DNA from: Paenibacillus sp. V4I3 | Lineage (GTDB): Bacteria > Bacillota > Bacilli > Paenibacillales > NBRC-103111 | DNA: 64,000 nucleotides | Assembly: GCF_030817215.1 (NCBI RefSeq) | Contig: NZ_JAUSZA010000001.1 | Span: forward strand, 3,756,501 to 3,820,500 | Direction: 5' to 3' | Part shown: positions 54,558 to 63,801 of the stretch, one piece after another | How the letters are laid out: each line of letters begins with the position of its first letter | Position numbering within the stretch: position 1 is the stretch's first letter | The notes under the pieces: model-generated | The model's database searches: none | Seen by the model: only the letters and a program-made list of their open reading frames with translations | Told to the model about the DNA's origin: nothing | Made by a program: the position numbers and the translations under genes

Positions 54558-54600
54558 CGCCTTCTATTCGACTTTGGCGAATGGAAGGCGATTCCTTGTT
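54558..54600 (+). terminator. Terminator-like hairpin after the biosynthetic block
   Basis: CGCCTTCTATTCG (54558-54570) pairs over 13 positions (one G-U) with CGAATGGAAGGCG (54578-54590), loop ACTTTGG, followed by ATTCCTTGTTTG. The stem is strong but the T-run is poor, so partial read-through into the glycosidase genes is likely. Confidence 0.6.
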
Positions 54601-54760
54601 TGAAAGCATAACTGAAATTGGAAAAACTTTCAAAACATTTATATAATGCTTATATAAATCTAATATATGACCTGTATGGTAGATTAAGCAGGATGAACAC
54701 GCTTGTAAGGAGCGTAATTCAGGGTTCATTGTGTCAATCTACGATACTGGAGGAAAGATG

Positions 54761-56266
54761 ATGATCGATTTTTTTGGAAAGGTGGGTGTGCGTAAGAAGG
54801 TGGTTTCCTTATTGTTTCTACTCTCTTTGCTAGCACCGAATTTCTTGCTTCAACCTAACGTAACGAATGCGTCAGTTGTTCCTATCAACTCACAAGCAAC
54901 GTACGAGGCTAAGGCAGTACTGCAGCAATTGTATGCCATTTCGGGTGTAAGCATGATTAGCGGGCAGCATGATTATTTAGAAAGCCCGGATGAATGGACG
55001 AATCAAGTCAAAAGCTGGACGGGTAAATATCCGGGTCTTCATGGTTATGAATTCGGTGCTATTAAGGATCAATCAGAAAGTCAATTGGCAGATCAAAGAC
55101 AAAAGGTGGTAAATAGTGCGATTGCGTGGAATCAGTCTGGCGGTCTGGTGACGATATCATTTCATGAAAGTATTCCCGGAACATGCCTTTGCTGGTCGAA
55201 TGTACAGAAGGAAATGAGCCAAGCCGATTTTGATAAGTACGTTACGCCAGGTACTCCCCAGTACACGCAATTGCTTGCAGATCTCGACAAAGCAGCCGCG
55301 TACTTAGGGAAACTTAGGGATGCAGGTGTTCCTGTCTTATGGCGCCCGTATCATGAAATGAACGGTAATTGGTTCTGGTGGGGTAAGAAGAGCAACTTCC
55401 CTGCATTATGGAATATCATGTACGACCGCTTCGTTAATGTGCATAAGTTGAACAATTTGCTGTGGGTTTGGAGTCCGAATGCACCGAATGCGAGGTCTGA
55501 CTCGTATACAGCCACATATCCTGGAGAAAATAAGGTGGATGTTCTCGCCGTTGATATCTATGACAATGATTACCATCCAGATTATTACACGAAAATTGTT
55601 GAATTGGCGAATGGTAAGCCTGTTGCCGTGGGAGAAAATGGTGAGCTGCCTAGTGGCACTGTTTTGAATGAGCAGCCCAAATGGGCCTATCTGATGACAT
55701 GGGGCAAAATGCTGGCCGAAAATAATAACCTTCAAGAAATTGAAACCTTCTATAAGAATTCCAAATTACTGACAAGAGAGTCTCTTCAACCTATTAAAGT
55801 ACCTGTCTCACAACCTGTCTTACAACCTGTCTTACAGGATGAGAGATATGGGTTAAGAGCGGAATATTACGATAATAAGGATTTGACCGCGTTGAAGGAA
55901 ATGAAGGAAGATGCCAAGATTGATTTCAATTGGTCCACAGCAGCTCCTTTTCCTTCTATGCAAGCAGATACGTTTTCCGTGAGATGGACGGGTAAACTCA
56001 AGCCCAAATATACGGAAACCTATAAGATTTCTACGCTAAGTGACGATGGCATCCGAGTTTGGGTGAATGGCGTGTTGGTTATTGATAGTTGGTTTAATCA
56101 AAGCTGGGTGGAACGATCTGGAACCATTGCACTAACCGCTGGCGTGCCTGTTGATTTGAAAGTTGAATATTATGATAATACGAATGGTGCTGTTGCCAAA
56201 GTCATGTGGACGAGTCCGTCCCAAGTGAAAGAAATTATTCCCGCGAGTGTCCTATTACTTCCTTGA
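54761..56266 (+). CDS. Secreted GH26 beta-mannanase-like protein with PA14 domain
   Basis: Extracellular endo-acting glycosidase, 501 residues. ATG 54761 has GGAGG seven bases upstream. The signal peptide runs to about residue 38 (LLFLLSLLAPNFLL...NASVV). The GH26 barrel covers about 45-340: SGVSMISGQHDY, ISFHESIPGT, acid/base Glu199 in WRPYHEMNGNWFWWG, LLWVWSPNAPN, and nucleophile Glu292 in VGENGELP. A short PVSQPVLQPVLQ linker near 358 leads to a PA14 module (about 365-501; GLRAEYYDN, SDDGIRVWVNG). It lies directly behind manC, so it may trim or release a mannose-containing polymer made by this locus. Confidence 0.88.
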   Translation: MIDFFGKVGVRKKVVSLLFLLSLLAPNFLLQPNVTNASVVPINSQATYEAKAVLQQLYAISGVSMISGQHDYLESPDEWTNQVKSWTGKYPGLHGYEFGAIKDQSESQLADQRQKVVNSAIAWNQSGGLVTISFHESIPGTCLCWSNVQKEMSQADFDKYVTPGTPQYTQLLADLDKAAAYLGKLRDAGVPVLWRPYHEMNGNWFWWGKKSNFPALWNIMYDRFVNVHKLNNLLWVWSPNAPNARSDSYTATYPGENKVDVLAVDIYDNDYHPDYYTKIVELANGKPVAVGENGELPSGTVLNEQPKWAYLMTWGKMLAENNNLQEIETFYKNSKLLTRESLQPIKVPVSQPVLQPVLQDERYGLRAEYYDNKDLTALKEMKEDAKIDFNWSTAAPFPSMQADTFSVRWTGKLKPKYTETYKISTLSDDGIRVWVNGVLVIDSWFNQSWVERSGTIALTAGVPVDLKVEYYDNTNGAVAKVMWTSPSQVKEIIPASVLLLP

Positions 56267-56285
56267 TGGTTGAGAGGTATCTAAC

Positions 56286-58907
56286 ATGATGAGATATGTG
56301 ATTGTACCAACTGCCTTGTTGATCTTACTGATCCTGACCTCGGCTTCGAATAACTATGGTGCATCGGCAAAAACAGATTTTGCAAAAGTGATGACAGTTT
56401 CCAATCAGATTGGTAATCAAATATGGATGTTGGGCAATCAGAACGATTCCTATTTGGAATTTGGAAAAGAGAGCACAGGACAGAGCAGCTTCACCGTAAC
56501 GCCTGACTTGAAGCAAACGGATGCTTGGGACACGGTGCCTCAAGGTCTTAATAAATCCTTGAATCCTACCTTTACGATCAACTTCTCGTTAGCTGAAATA
56601 CCCGAATATGGTGTTCATTTCCGAGTTAGAATTCTGGATGCTCATAAAGCCATTCCTCAGATGGCGGTTTTCTCCAACAAGATGCTTTCTGGCATCATCC
56701 AGATTGCTGGAGTCGGAGGGACAACAAGCACCTACCCGTACAAGAAATTATATGAGCTTTATATTCCTAAGGAGCAGCTGCAGCTGGGAAATAACGAATT
56801 GAAGCTGTCAACCGTAGGCTGTTTGTATTGTACGGAAGATGAGAATAAATTTCTCTGGTGGAAATGGGATTACCTAGCCCTTGATGCGCTGTCTTCACCT
56901 GCCGGAGAACCGATTCATGGGAGATATGTGGAATCCGGTACGAAGGTAAGCAATCTGTCATTCTACTATGATCAGGGAGCAGTTAGGCACCTTCCTTATG
57001 TATTGAAATGGCTAGGAATCGCCTACAGCGGCAATGTGATGAGGGTAGATTGTGCGACAGATGTGAAACAGGGGTGTTCGTCGATCAAGTCTTATTACGA
57101 AACTCTGCGTGATTACAATACTGGGGCAGTAGCCCTTCATCTGCATACAGGAAATATTAAGCTGAAAGAGGATGGCACACTGCCAGCAGATGCAGAGAAT
57201 AAATTATTGGACTATGTGAAGCAGTATGGGTCCATGTTTCAATACTATGAGATTGATAATGAACCAGGCTTGTTCAATCGCTCCAAAGGGGTGAATCTAG
57301 CTATTGCGAAGTGGTTAAAAACCCATCTTCCTGAGCTTGCACCTCATGTGAAAACAGTGGCTCCGGGCTGGGCATATGCACCTAAGTACAACATTAGATC
57401 ATGTAGAAATCAAATCTCGTACGGCATGTTTAAATGTGGGGATCCTGACGGGTGGGAAGATGATTCGGAGCAGCGAATGGAGCTAGAAGAGTTGACGGAT
57501 TTAACGAATGGACATGCTTACGGAACTTCGTATTCCGATAATAAGGACGGAAGCTTCTTAGAAAATCTGCAAACATTCGGAGGGTCAGAGGATGGCCTTA
57601 AGAAGCTAATGTTGAATACGGAGTATGGAACTTCGGATAGCCATATGGATCCTAAAGAGTTTGGTGCTACGCAGCCTCATTCGGCGGTCTTTGATCGTAT
57701 TATGAGGGCTCATATCGGTTATGCCGATATGTTTATGCAGCATGCAGCGTTTTATCCGCAATATGCCTTGTTTGAGTCGGGGATTGATTTGAATACACAA
57801 AACCCAGCACAAATGAAGATTCATAAGAACTTAACGGATAAAGATACACGAGTTGGGATTATGCGCAGGTTGAATCTAGCCTATGCCACGCATGGGAAAC
57901 CGCTAGTTTACGAACTTACCAACAAGTCTGAGTTGGCTGATAAGCTTGTTTATTTTCGCGGCGTGGATACATCGACATTGCCTGCACTGCCAGGATCAGG
58001 AGCGAAGTCGGATAAAATTCTGCTTAACTTCGTAAATTTTGGGACGAGTACGCAAACGATACATGCCAAAGTAACCATGCCTGAAGCTGCTTTGTACGAG
58101 GGAGAACGATTCGGAGCGGGTGATACCTATGAATCAGCTCGAACGTATTTGACAGGATTGCAAGCAGCCCCTGAGCTTGAATTCAAGGAAACGCTGCTTC
58201 CAGGCGAAGCTGTACAGTATATCCTGTCGCGGACAGATGGGGTAAAACCGATTGCACCTACGTGGATTCAGGCAAAGCCTATAGAGAATCATGCGATTGA
58301 GCTTAGTTGGAAAGAATCTGAAGGAGCACATAGTTACGATGTTTTACGAAAAACAGGTACGGCTGAGGGCAGCTACGAGGTGATCGCTGAACAAGTGCCA
58401 GATACTAGTTTTGTCGATGCGGATACGTTGGTAGGAAACAAATACATGTATCAGATCAGAGTATCAGGGACAAAAGAGATTTCACAATCGGCAACGGTGA
58501 CGACTACCGATGTAGTTGCCCTGAACCGGGCAGAATGGGGAGTAACCAGCAGTTCTGGCAAACCTCAAGGTGCGATTGATGGCAGTCCTTATACGCGCTG
58601 GGATACAGGGACAGCTCAAGCACCTGGGCAATTTTATCAAATTGATTTGAAGAACTCGTTCACAATCAACAAGATTGTGCTGAGGAGTGAGAACTCACCG
58701 AATGATTATCCAAGAAAGTACGAGGTATACGTATCTACGGACGGCTTCAATTGGGGATCTTCAGTCGTATCGGGTGTTGGCACAAGCGTACTAGAAATCA
58801 ACTTCAATCCACAAATTACGCGATACGTAAAGATTGTCCAGACAGTGAAAGCAGGGAATTATTGGTCCATTCATGATTTGCAAATTTACGGTCACAAAAC
58901 GGATTGA
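56286..58907 (+). CDS. Secreted multidomain glycosidase-like protein of unassigned family
   Basis: Extracellular, 873 residues; signal peptide about 1-28 ending ASAKT. Residues about 40-205 resemble the CBM/lyase-type jelly roll of rhamnogalacturonan-lyase proteins. About 215-600 looks like a clan GH-A barrel, with plausible acid/base Glu326 in YYEIDNEPGLFNRS and nucleophile Glu446 in LMLNTEYGTSDSH; I cannot place it in a numbered GH family with confidence. An FN3 module follows (about 655-745; IELSWKESEGAHSYDVLRK), then an F5/8 discoidin module (about 750-873; RWDTGTAQAPGQFYQIDL). Four cysteines in the first domain and barrel could form disulfides. It starts 20 bp after the GH26 gene and shares its transcript. 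Confidence 0.75.
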   Translation: MMRYVIVPTALLILLILTSASNNYGASAKTDFAKVMTVSNQIGNQIWMLGNQNDSYLEFGKESTGQSSFTVTPDLKQTDAWDTVPQGLNKSLNPTFTINFSLAEIPEYGVHFRVRILDAHKAIPQMAVFSNKMLSGIIQIAGVGGTTSTYPYKKLYELYIPKEQLQLGNNELKLSTVGCLYCTEDENKFLWWKWDYLALDALSSPAGEPIHGRYVESGTKVSNLSFYYDQGAVRHLPYVLKWLGIAYSGNVMRVDCATDVKQGCSSIKSYYETLRDYNTGAVALHLHTGNIKLKEDGTLPADAENKLLDYVKQYGSMFQYYEIDNEPGLFNRSKGVNLAIAKWLKTHLPELAPHVKTVAPGWAYAPKYNIRSCRNQISYGMFKCGDPDGWEDDSEQRMELEELTDLTNGHAYGTSYSDNKDGSFLENLQTFGGSEDGLKKLMLNTEYGTSDSHMDPKEFGATQPHSAVFDRIMRAHIGYADMFMQHAAFYPQYALFESGIDLNTQNPAQMKIHKNLTDKDTRVGIMRRLNLAYATHGKPLVYELTNKSELADKLVYFRGVDTSTLPALPGSGAKSDKILLNFVNFGTSTQTIHAKVTMPEAALYEGERFGAGDTYESARTYLTGLQAAPELEFKETLLPGEAVQYILSRTDGVKPIAPTWIQAKPIENHAIELSWKESEGAHSYDVLRKTGTAEGSYEVIAEQVPDTSFVDADTLVGNKYMYQIRVSGTKEISQSATVTTTDVVALNRAEWGVTSSSGKPQGAIDGSPYTRWDTGTAQAPGQFYQIDLKNSFTINKIVLRSENSPNDYPRKYEVYVSTDGFNWGSSVVSGVGTSVLEINFNPQITRYVKIVQTVKAGNYWSIHDLQIYGHKTD

Positions 58908-58940
58908 CAGAAAGCTTATCACGAATAGAGGTGAAAGAAG

Positions 58941-58972
58941 GGCAGCTACTCCTAAGGAGAGCTGTTTTTTTG
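58941..58972 (+). terminator. Rho-independent terminator of the exopolysaccharide locus
   Basis: CAGCTACTCC pairs with GGAGAGCTG (one bulged A) with a TAA-type loop, followed by seven T. Confidence 0.85.
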
Positions 58973-59117
58973 CATTGTTAATGATGACTACGAGGATGAT
59001 ACACTCATCCAGAAGTGTCTGAAGCGACATTTATGAGCGGGAGTTCACACCGCAGCACTAACAGAATACACTTAGAATAGACTACATTAAACAACGGTGT
59101 GACGAGGAGGGGTACAG

Positions 59118-59618
59118 TTGAGATATACAGTGCAATATCTACCTCTAAGTAAGATTAAGCCGGAAAGTATCAATGCTAAGACCTCACTAAGAAATAAGGA
59201 GTTTAAAAAAGTTGCACAAGATCTAATGCATCTGTTGATTGTGCGTAAAAGCAGAAAAGAAGGTGGCTACGTCATCCTGGGCGGACATCATCATTTCGAT
59301 TTCCTCAAAAAGCATACAAAAAAAAGTTCTGCTATTTGTCTTGTAGATGAAAGTAAGATCTCTGCAAGTGTAGGGACATGGATTAATCGCTTCAGGAAAC
59401 GACCACTACCTTATGATATTCCTGAAATCTCACCAGATCGGATTGCAGTCAACAGCTGGTCTATCATTCGTACTTTTCTGAGAAGGGAGCCTCGATTTCG
59501 AAGACTTTCTCGAAGACAGCAATTGAAGGTACTCCGGCTTGGTATTCAATATAGGAAAACAACGATACGATCCATGCAAGCTAAAGTAGAAGATTTATTA
59601 AAAAAGATTGTGCACTGA
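59118..59618 (+). CDS. Small ParB-N-like protein
   Basis: It has 166 residues with TTG start; GAGGAGGGG lies five to six bases upstream. The beginning VQYLPLSKIKPESI, and then VAQDLMHLLIVRKSRKEGGYVILGGHHHFDFLKKH, follow the ParB/Spo0J N-terminal pattern (an 'I-P' entry, then a glycine-rich GGHHH box in place of GERR). No helix-turn-helix of a full ParB is seen; the rest is very basic (RRLSRRQQLKVLRLGIQYRK). Chromosome partition is unlikely; a nuclease or CTPase-like function is conceivable. It is monocistronic between terminators. Confidence 0.7.
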   Translation: MRYTVQYLPLSKIKPESINAKTSLRNKEFKKVAQDLMHLLIVRKSRKEGGYVILGGHHHFDFLKKHTKKSSAICLVDESKISASVGTWINRFRKRPLPYDIPEISPDRIAVNSWSIIRTFLRREPRFRRLSRRQQLKVLRLGIQYRKTTIRSMQAKVEDLLKKIVH

Positions 59619-59650
59619 TTAGACAATGCTAGCAGGGAATTTAGATGAAT

Positions 59651-59688
59651 AAAAGTAAGGAGCTGCCGCGGGCAGCTCCTTACTTTTT
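59651..59688. terminator. Strong bidirectional terminator
   Basis: AAAAGTAAGGAGCTGCC (59651-59667) pairs perfectly over 17 positions with GGCAGCTCCTTACTTTT (59671-59687), loop GCG. It stands between the ParB-like gene and the minus-strand NUDIX gene. Confidence 0.92.
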
Positions 59689-59805
59689 CACGAACATGTG
59701 GCCAATATTTAGAAAGACCAGTGACACTGCCATCAACAACAAAATCAACAACCAACACCCTTCCTTATTACATGTTACCGAGTCAAATCAACTCAGATTA
59801 AGTGA

Positions 59806-60207
59806 TTATGAAAGTAACTTCATCTCATTTAATTTGTCAAAAATGATTTGGCAAACAGGGGATACACGGTCCCGGTCGTGATAGGTTAGCCAGACCAATT
59901 CATCTATTTCAGAAGCTGGACTCAGCTCTCCTTCAAAATCCGCCGTATAACAAGTCATTTTCACTTGCATACCTTCCGCTTTACCATGGGCTTGAGCTTC
60001 AAACGTTCCAAAATGCAAGACGGTTTCTGGCTTTATTCGAACGGATAATTCCTCTTCTATTTCTCGTAAAAGAGTATCGATATCGGTTTCATCGGGTTCC
60101 CTTTTTCCTCCAGGTAAATAATAGGTATCTTTTCCTTTGGAACGAGCGCCTAATATTTGATCATCAGCAACGTATATCCATGCAATTTTATCTATTAAAG
60201 TAGTCAT
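59806..60207 (-). CDS. NUDIX hydrolase
   Basis: Hydrolyses a nucleoside diphosphate linked to some moiety, 133 residues, single domain. The Nudix box is complete: GGKREPDETDIDTLLREIEEEL fits Gx5Ex7REUxEE. IAWIYVADDQILGARSKGKDTYYLPG before it and ASEIDELVWLTYHD after it are typical. The sequence suits the small ADP-ribose or 8-oxo-dGTP type, but the substrate is unknown. An extended -10 promoter lies 30 bp upstream. Confidence 0.92.
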   Translation of the reverse strand: MTTLIDKIAWIYVADDQILGARSKGKDTYYLPGGKREPDETDIDTLLREIEEELSVRIKPETVLHFGTFEAQAHGKAEGMQVKMTCYTADFEGELSPASEIDELVWLTYHDRDRVSPVCQIIFDKLNEMKLLS

Positions 60208-60236
60208 CTAGTACTCCCTTATCTTATTTTTCTGAA

Positions 60237-60245
60237 ATTATAGCA
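60237..60245 (-). promoter_or_regulatory. Extended -10 promoter of the NUDIX gene
   Basis: On the minus strand TGCTATAAT is a perfect TGn-TATAAT, about 30 bases before the ATG. No strong -35 is seen, as usual for extended -10 promoters. The remaining gap to 60475 shows nothing recognisable. Confidence 0.5.
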
Positions 60246-60475
60246 TAACGGAATACAAGAGTGTACTCATTGATCAGGCTGCTGCGGCGGGCTGTTGATT
60301 ATAATTGAAGTAATGGGAGATTAGTTTTGAAAAAGGTATTTCAACAAATTAAACCGAAATAGAATATAGTGTAGGGCGGGCATGGAAATGGACTAGCGAG
60401 TGCCACACTGGATGGCTAAATAAAAAGAGATCAACCCATAAAACTGGCTGACCTCATTATATAATGCTCTATGCT

Positions 60476-61348
60476 CTAGAAAGTGGACCAGTGCGTTGGT
60501 CGGGTGAGCGACGGTGGCAACTTGGTATCGCCATCGCCCTTCGCCGCGTTGAGTTGGGCTTGGGTGAGAAAGATACTGTCGGTGAGGTTGGCACCGCTAA
60601 GATCAGCGTCCCGGAAATCAGCCCCGATGAGGTCAGCCACTCTCAGATCGGCACCTCTGAGGTTAGCTGCAATAAGGTAAGCCCCTCTCAAATTAGCGCC
60701 TCTGAGGTCGGCGCCTTTGAGATTGGCCCCGATGAGGTCGGCTCCTCGACCGTAGGTCTTCTGACGTCCAGCGGGTTTTTTCTGCTTGCGCAGGGCTTCG
60801 GCTCGCACGAGCTCGCTCGTCCGTAAAAGCAGTACATTGACATCGGCTCGGTGTGCTGCCACGTCCAGTTCCATGAGAGACTCGCTACTAAGGTGAGTGA
60901 GGCGTTCCGTTTTGTCGAGCGCTAAGGTGAGTTCACCGTGGATAGAAAGGGATGCCTGCAGCGTCAGCGCTTCAGTCAGATACCAGAGCAGCTCATGGAG
61001 TTGACGCATGATCGGGAATACCTCGAACATTTGCTTTGCGGAACCTGGAACTTGACGCCAGTCGTTTCCGCCGAAGGTGACATGGGAAACCTTTTGCCCC
61101 GCGCCGAAGCAGTCATAAACCGTACAACCTCTAAAGCCCAGCTGCCTGAGGTTAGTGTGCACGCCGCAGCGGAAGTCCGATTGCAGGTTAGGGCAGGGCT
61201 GGCCGGCGTCTTTGTCGTTCGCGAAGTCTGACGAAGCTGCGTAGGGCAGTGCGACACAGCACAAGCCGAAGCAATTCTCGCAGTCGGATTGGAGACTGAG
61301 GGGATTCCTGCCGTTTAAAGTTTCTGCATATTCGTGATTCTCAGACAA
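60476..61348 (-). CDS. Cysteine-cluster (YkgJ-like) and pentapeptide-repeat protein
   Basis: It has 290 residues. TTG 61348 is the chosen start because GGAAGGAGG lies six bases before it; an in-frame ATG 11 codons upstream would put that site inside the gene. The N-terminal part carries CENCFGLCC, then PCPNL, RCGVH and CTVYDC, the arrangement of the YkgJ CxxCxxCC family of putative zinc- or iron-binding proteins. The middle (about 110-190) is helical. The C-terminus has about fifteen A(D/N)LxG pentapeptides ([19 protein letters not shown]...), forming a right-handed beta helix. The gene reads visibly richer in G and C than its surroundings, suggesting transfer. Function unknown. Confidence 0.85.
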   Translation of the reverse strand: MSENHEYAETLNGRNPLSLQSDCENCFGLCCVALPYAASSDFANDKDAGQPCPNLQSDFRCGVHTNLRQLGFRGCTVYDCFGAGQKVSHVTFGGNDWRQVPGSAKQMFEVFPIMRQLHELLWYLTEALTLQASLSIHGELTLALDKTERLTHLSSESLMELDVAAHRADVNVLLLRTSELVRAEALRKQKKPAGRQKTYGRGADLIGANLKGADLRGANLRGAYLIAANLRGADLRVADLIGADFRDADLSGANLTDSIFLTQAQLNAAKGDGDTKLPPSLTRPTHWSTF

Positions 61349-61462
61349 TGTTGTCCTCCTTCCGCTACACCATATTCTCATACTTGTCTATTTTAATCAG
61401 CAAGGCTATGGGATGGTCTTAGAATGTTTTTGTGTATGAAAAATGAATATTTCTTCAATCCT

Positions 61463-61494
61463 ATTATAGTATTACTGATTATTTTTTCTGTCAA
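61463..61494 (-). promoter_or_regulatory. Candidate promoter of the pentapeptide gene
   Basis: On the minus strand TTGACA (61489-61494) and TATAAT (61463-61468) are both perfect but 20 bases apart; TACTAT three bases nearer gives a 17-base spacer. It lies about 115 bases before the TTG start. The rest of the gap 61349-61716 shows no convincing gene. Confidence 0.4.
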
Positions 61495-61716
61495 TCTTTG
61501 TCTGTGACTAGGAGCTAGTTGGAGATAGTGGAGTTCTTCTGGGATATGGGGTCCAACAAGAATATCAAAATGAGAGATAAGCATTGAAACCGAGCTTAGC
61601 TGAGCACTCCCGCGGAGATAAGCGCGAAAGACTATCGCTTCAATAGGTGTAATATGGGCTGGAAGGAGTAGATATCTATCAGTAGTAATTGGTTTGTTAA
61701 TAATTATGATAGATTA

Positions 61717-62274
61717 ATGAAACCCTTGGAGACTAGAAGATTTATAGATATTCGCTCTGAGTTAATAAACAAAGCAAAGGGTCAAGTGTTGGAAATCGGA
61801 TGCGGAACAGGAATTAATTTCAGCTTCTATAAGGACGTAACTGTAACAGCAATTGAACCGAATCCAGTTCTAAGGAAGACCTCGTTTGAGCGAGCTTCCT
61901 CAGCCAAAACTCCTATCCATGTAATTGAAGGAAATGCTGAGCAATTGTCATTTGCGGATCATTCGTTTGATACTGTAGTTGGGACACTTGTTTTATGTAC
62001 GATACCAAACCCAGTAGAAGCGATTAGAGAAATTAGTAGAGTTTGTAAGCCTGATGGAACCATTTTATTATTCGAGCATGTTCGTCATGAAAATAGCCTA
62101 TTGGGAAAGTTACAAGATCTCCTGTCACCGATATGGAAGAGAGCTTGTGATGGGTGTCATTTGAATAGAGATACAATTCAATTACTGAAACAAGAAGATT
62201 TAGAAATAATTGAAATAAATAAACATTTAGGAAACATTTTTGTAACCGTTGAAGCTAGAAAAAGTAATTCATAA
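61717..62274 (+). CDS. Class I SAM-dependent methyltransferase
   Basis: Small methyltransferase (Methyltransf_11 type), 185 residues from the first ATG. SAM motif I is VLEIGCGTGINFSFY, the acidic residue ends AIEPN, motif IV is FDTVVGTLVLCTIPNP, and post-motif IVLF-type DGTILLFEHVRHE follows. The start is uncertain: the frame is open further up and reads SSNWFVNNYDRL before the ATG, which looks like the true N-terminal helix of this family. GGAAGGAG at 61661-61668 fits a start at an ATC or ATA near 61672-61678, with no ATG, GTG or TTG in frame there. The substrate is unknown. Confidence 0.85.
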   Translation: MKPLETRRFIDIRSELINKAKGQVLEIGCGTGINFSFYKDVTVTAIEPNPVLRKTSFERASSAKTPIHVIEGNAEQLSFADHSFDTVVGTLVLCTIPNPVEAIREISRVCKPDGTILLFEHVRHENSLLGKLQDLLSPIWKRACDGCHLNRDTIQLLKQEDLEIIEINKHLGNIFVTVEARKSNS

Positions 62275-62290
62275 TATTAATAATTTTTTG

Positions 62291-62319
62291 AAAATCCCAA
62301 CTTTAATAGAGGGTTTTTT
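62291..62319 (+). terminator. Weak terminator after the methyltransferase gene
   Basis: AAAATCCC and GGGTTTTTT form a short stem with one mismatch around a 12-base loop, with a T-run. Confidence 0.4.
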
Positions 62320-62374
62320 CCATTAGAGACGAATAAGCTACAATCACTTGTTTGAAATAAGGGGATGTTTACGC

Positions 62375-63784
62375 TTGAATTTGAAAGAACATCTAATCGA
62401 TTCCTTTATGAATTTAACCTCAGACGGAATTGTCATCGTTGATGTTAATGGTAAAGTGTTAGAAGTGAATAAGAAGTTCGAAGAATTACATGGCTGGACA
62501 AGAGAAGAAGTGATCGGGCAAGTATTGCCGATGACTCCAGATAAATATAAGGAAGATGCTCTTCGGTTATATCAGTCTTTAATAGATGGGGGGCAATGTT
62601 CGGATTTCGAAGCGTTAAAACTAAGAAAAGATGGCTCTACATTTTATGCGAATGTTACGGTTTCACCCATGAAAGATACGGAAGGAATTGTTATTGGGTT
62701 CATTGGTGTGGAAAGGGACATCAGTGAAAAGAAAAGAGCGGATGAGGAGCTTTTAGAAAGAGAAAAACAATTTAGAAGGTTGATTAAACTCAATCCAGAA
62801 CCAATTGTTCTTCATAAGGAAGGTGTCGTCCAGTTCGTGAATGATGCCTGTTGTAAACTTTTTTGTGGTACTTCTTCAGATGACTTTAAGGGAAAACAAA
62901 TATATGATTTTCTCTGTTTGAGTGATAAAGATTTTATTTTGGAGCGGCTTCAGTTGGTGATGGAGTCCGATTCTTACACGGAGTTTATGGAGATTAAGCT
63001 GCGAAAGTTAGATGGAACTTTTTTTGATGCCGAAATATCATCCATTTATGTGGACAAAAACATGGGGTTTCCTGTCGTACAGACCGTGATACGTGATCTC
63101 ACTGAGCGCAAAAAGTCTGAAGAAGCCATTATTAGATCAGAAAAACTGTCACTCATCGGTCAATTGGCAGCTGGAATCGCACATGATATACGTAATCCTT
63201 TAACCTCCTTGAAAGGTTTTGTAAAATTACTAAAGGCTAAAAATGCCGATTACGTTGATGTCATGTTGGAAGAATTAGAACATATTAACTATGTTGTCAA
63301 TGAATTTATGACTCTGGCGAAACCGCATCTGAATTGTTATATGGAGAGTACGTCACTTGGACTTGTCAAAAGTGTGGTTGGTTTTCTGCAACCTCATGCT
63401 CATCTCTATAACGTTCAAATACATATTGACATGGATCCAGACATACCAGCCATTTATTGCAACCCAGATCAAATCAAACAGGTTTTAATTAATATTTTAA
63501 AGAATGCAATCGAGTCTATGCCTAATGGGGGATTAATTCAAATTGCTATCCGAAATCCAAACAATCAAGGTGTGGTGATCCGCATCGAAGATCAAGGTGT
63601 AGGCATTTCTGGAGAGAGGTTGTCCCAGTTGGGGGAGCCTTTTTATACGACAAAAGTGAATGGTACTGGTTTAGGGCTTATGGTTTGCAAACGGATAATC
63701 GAAGGACATGGAGGCAAATTGTTAATTCAAAGCAAAATTAATCAGGGTACTACGGTGGAAATCGAATTGCCTTTTAAAAAATAG
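62375..63784 (+). CDS. PAS sensor histidine kinase (sporulation-kinase-like)
   Basis: Cytoplasmic sensor kinase, 469 residues. The chosen start is TTG 62375, nine bases behind AGGGGA; another in-frame TTG at 62348 precedes that site. The first PAS domain is about 8-125 (GIVIVDVNGKVLEVNKKF, ending GVERDISEKKRADEELLE) and the second about 130-250 (ending VIRDLTERKKSEEAI). HisKA has LAAGIAHDIRNPLTSLKGF with His270. The HATPase (about 355-468) has ILKNAIESM, DQGVGI and NGTGLGL. This layout resembles Bacillus KinA/KinE-type phosphorelay kinases feeding Spo0F. No regulator gene is adjacent, which also fits a phosphorelay input. Confidence 0.9.
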   Translation: MNLKEHLIDSFMNLTSDGIVIVDVNGKVLEVNKKFEELHGWTREEVIGQVLPMTPDKYKEDALRLYQSLIDGGQCSDFEALKLRKDGSTFYANVTVSPMKDTEGIVIGFIGVERDISEKKRADEELLEREKQFRRLIKLNPEPIVLHKEGVVQFVNDACCKLFCGTSSDDFKGKQIYDFLCLSDKDFILERLQLVMESDSYTEFMEIKLRKLDGTFFDAEISSIYVDKNMGFPVVQTVIRDLTERKKSEEAIIRSEKLSLIGQLAAGIAHDIRNPLTSLKGFVKLLKAKNADYVDVMLEELEHINYVVNEFMTLAKPHLNCYMESTSLGLVKSVVGFLQPHAHLYNVQIHIDMDPDIPAIYCNPDQIKQVLINILKNAIESMPNGGLIQIAIRNPNNQGVVIRIEDQGVGISGERLSQLGEPFYTTKVNGTGLGLMVCKRIIEGHGGKLLIQSKINQGTTVEIELPFKK

Positions 63785-63801
63785 GGCTAAAAGGGAAACT
63801 A

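Noticed and set aside
61393..61584. 63-residue minus-strand open frame before the methyltransferase
   Set aside because: No ribosome site; it lies across the candidate promoter of the pentapeptide gene and no family was recognised.
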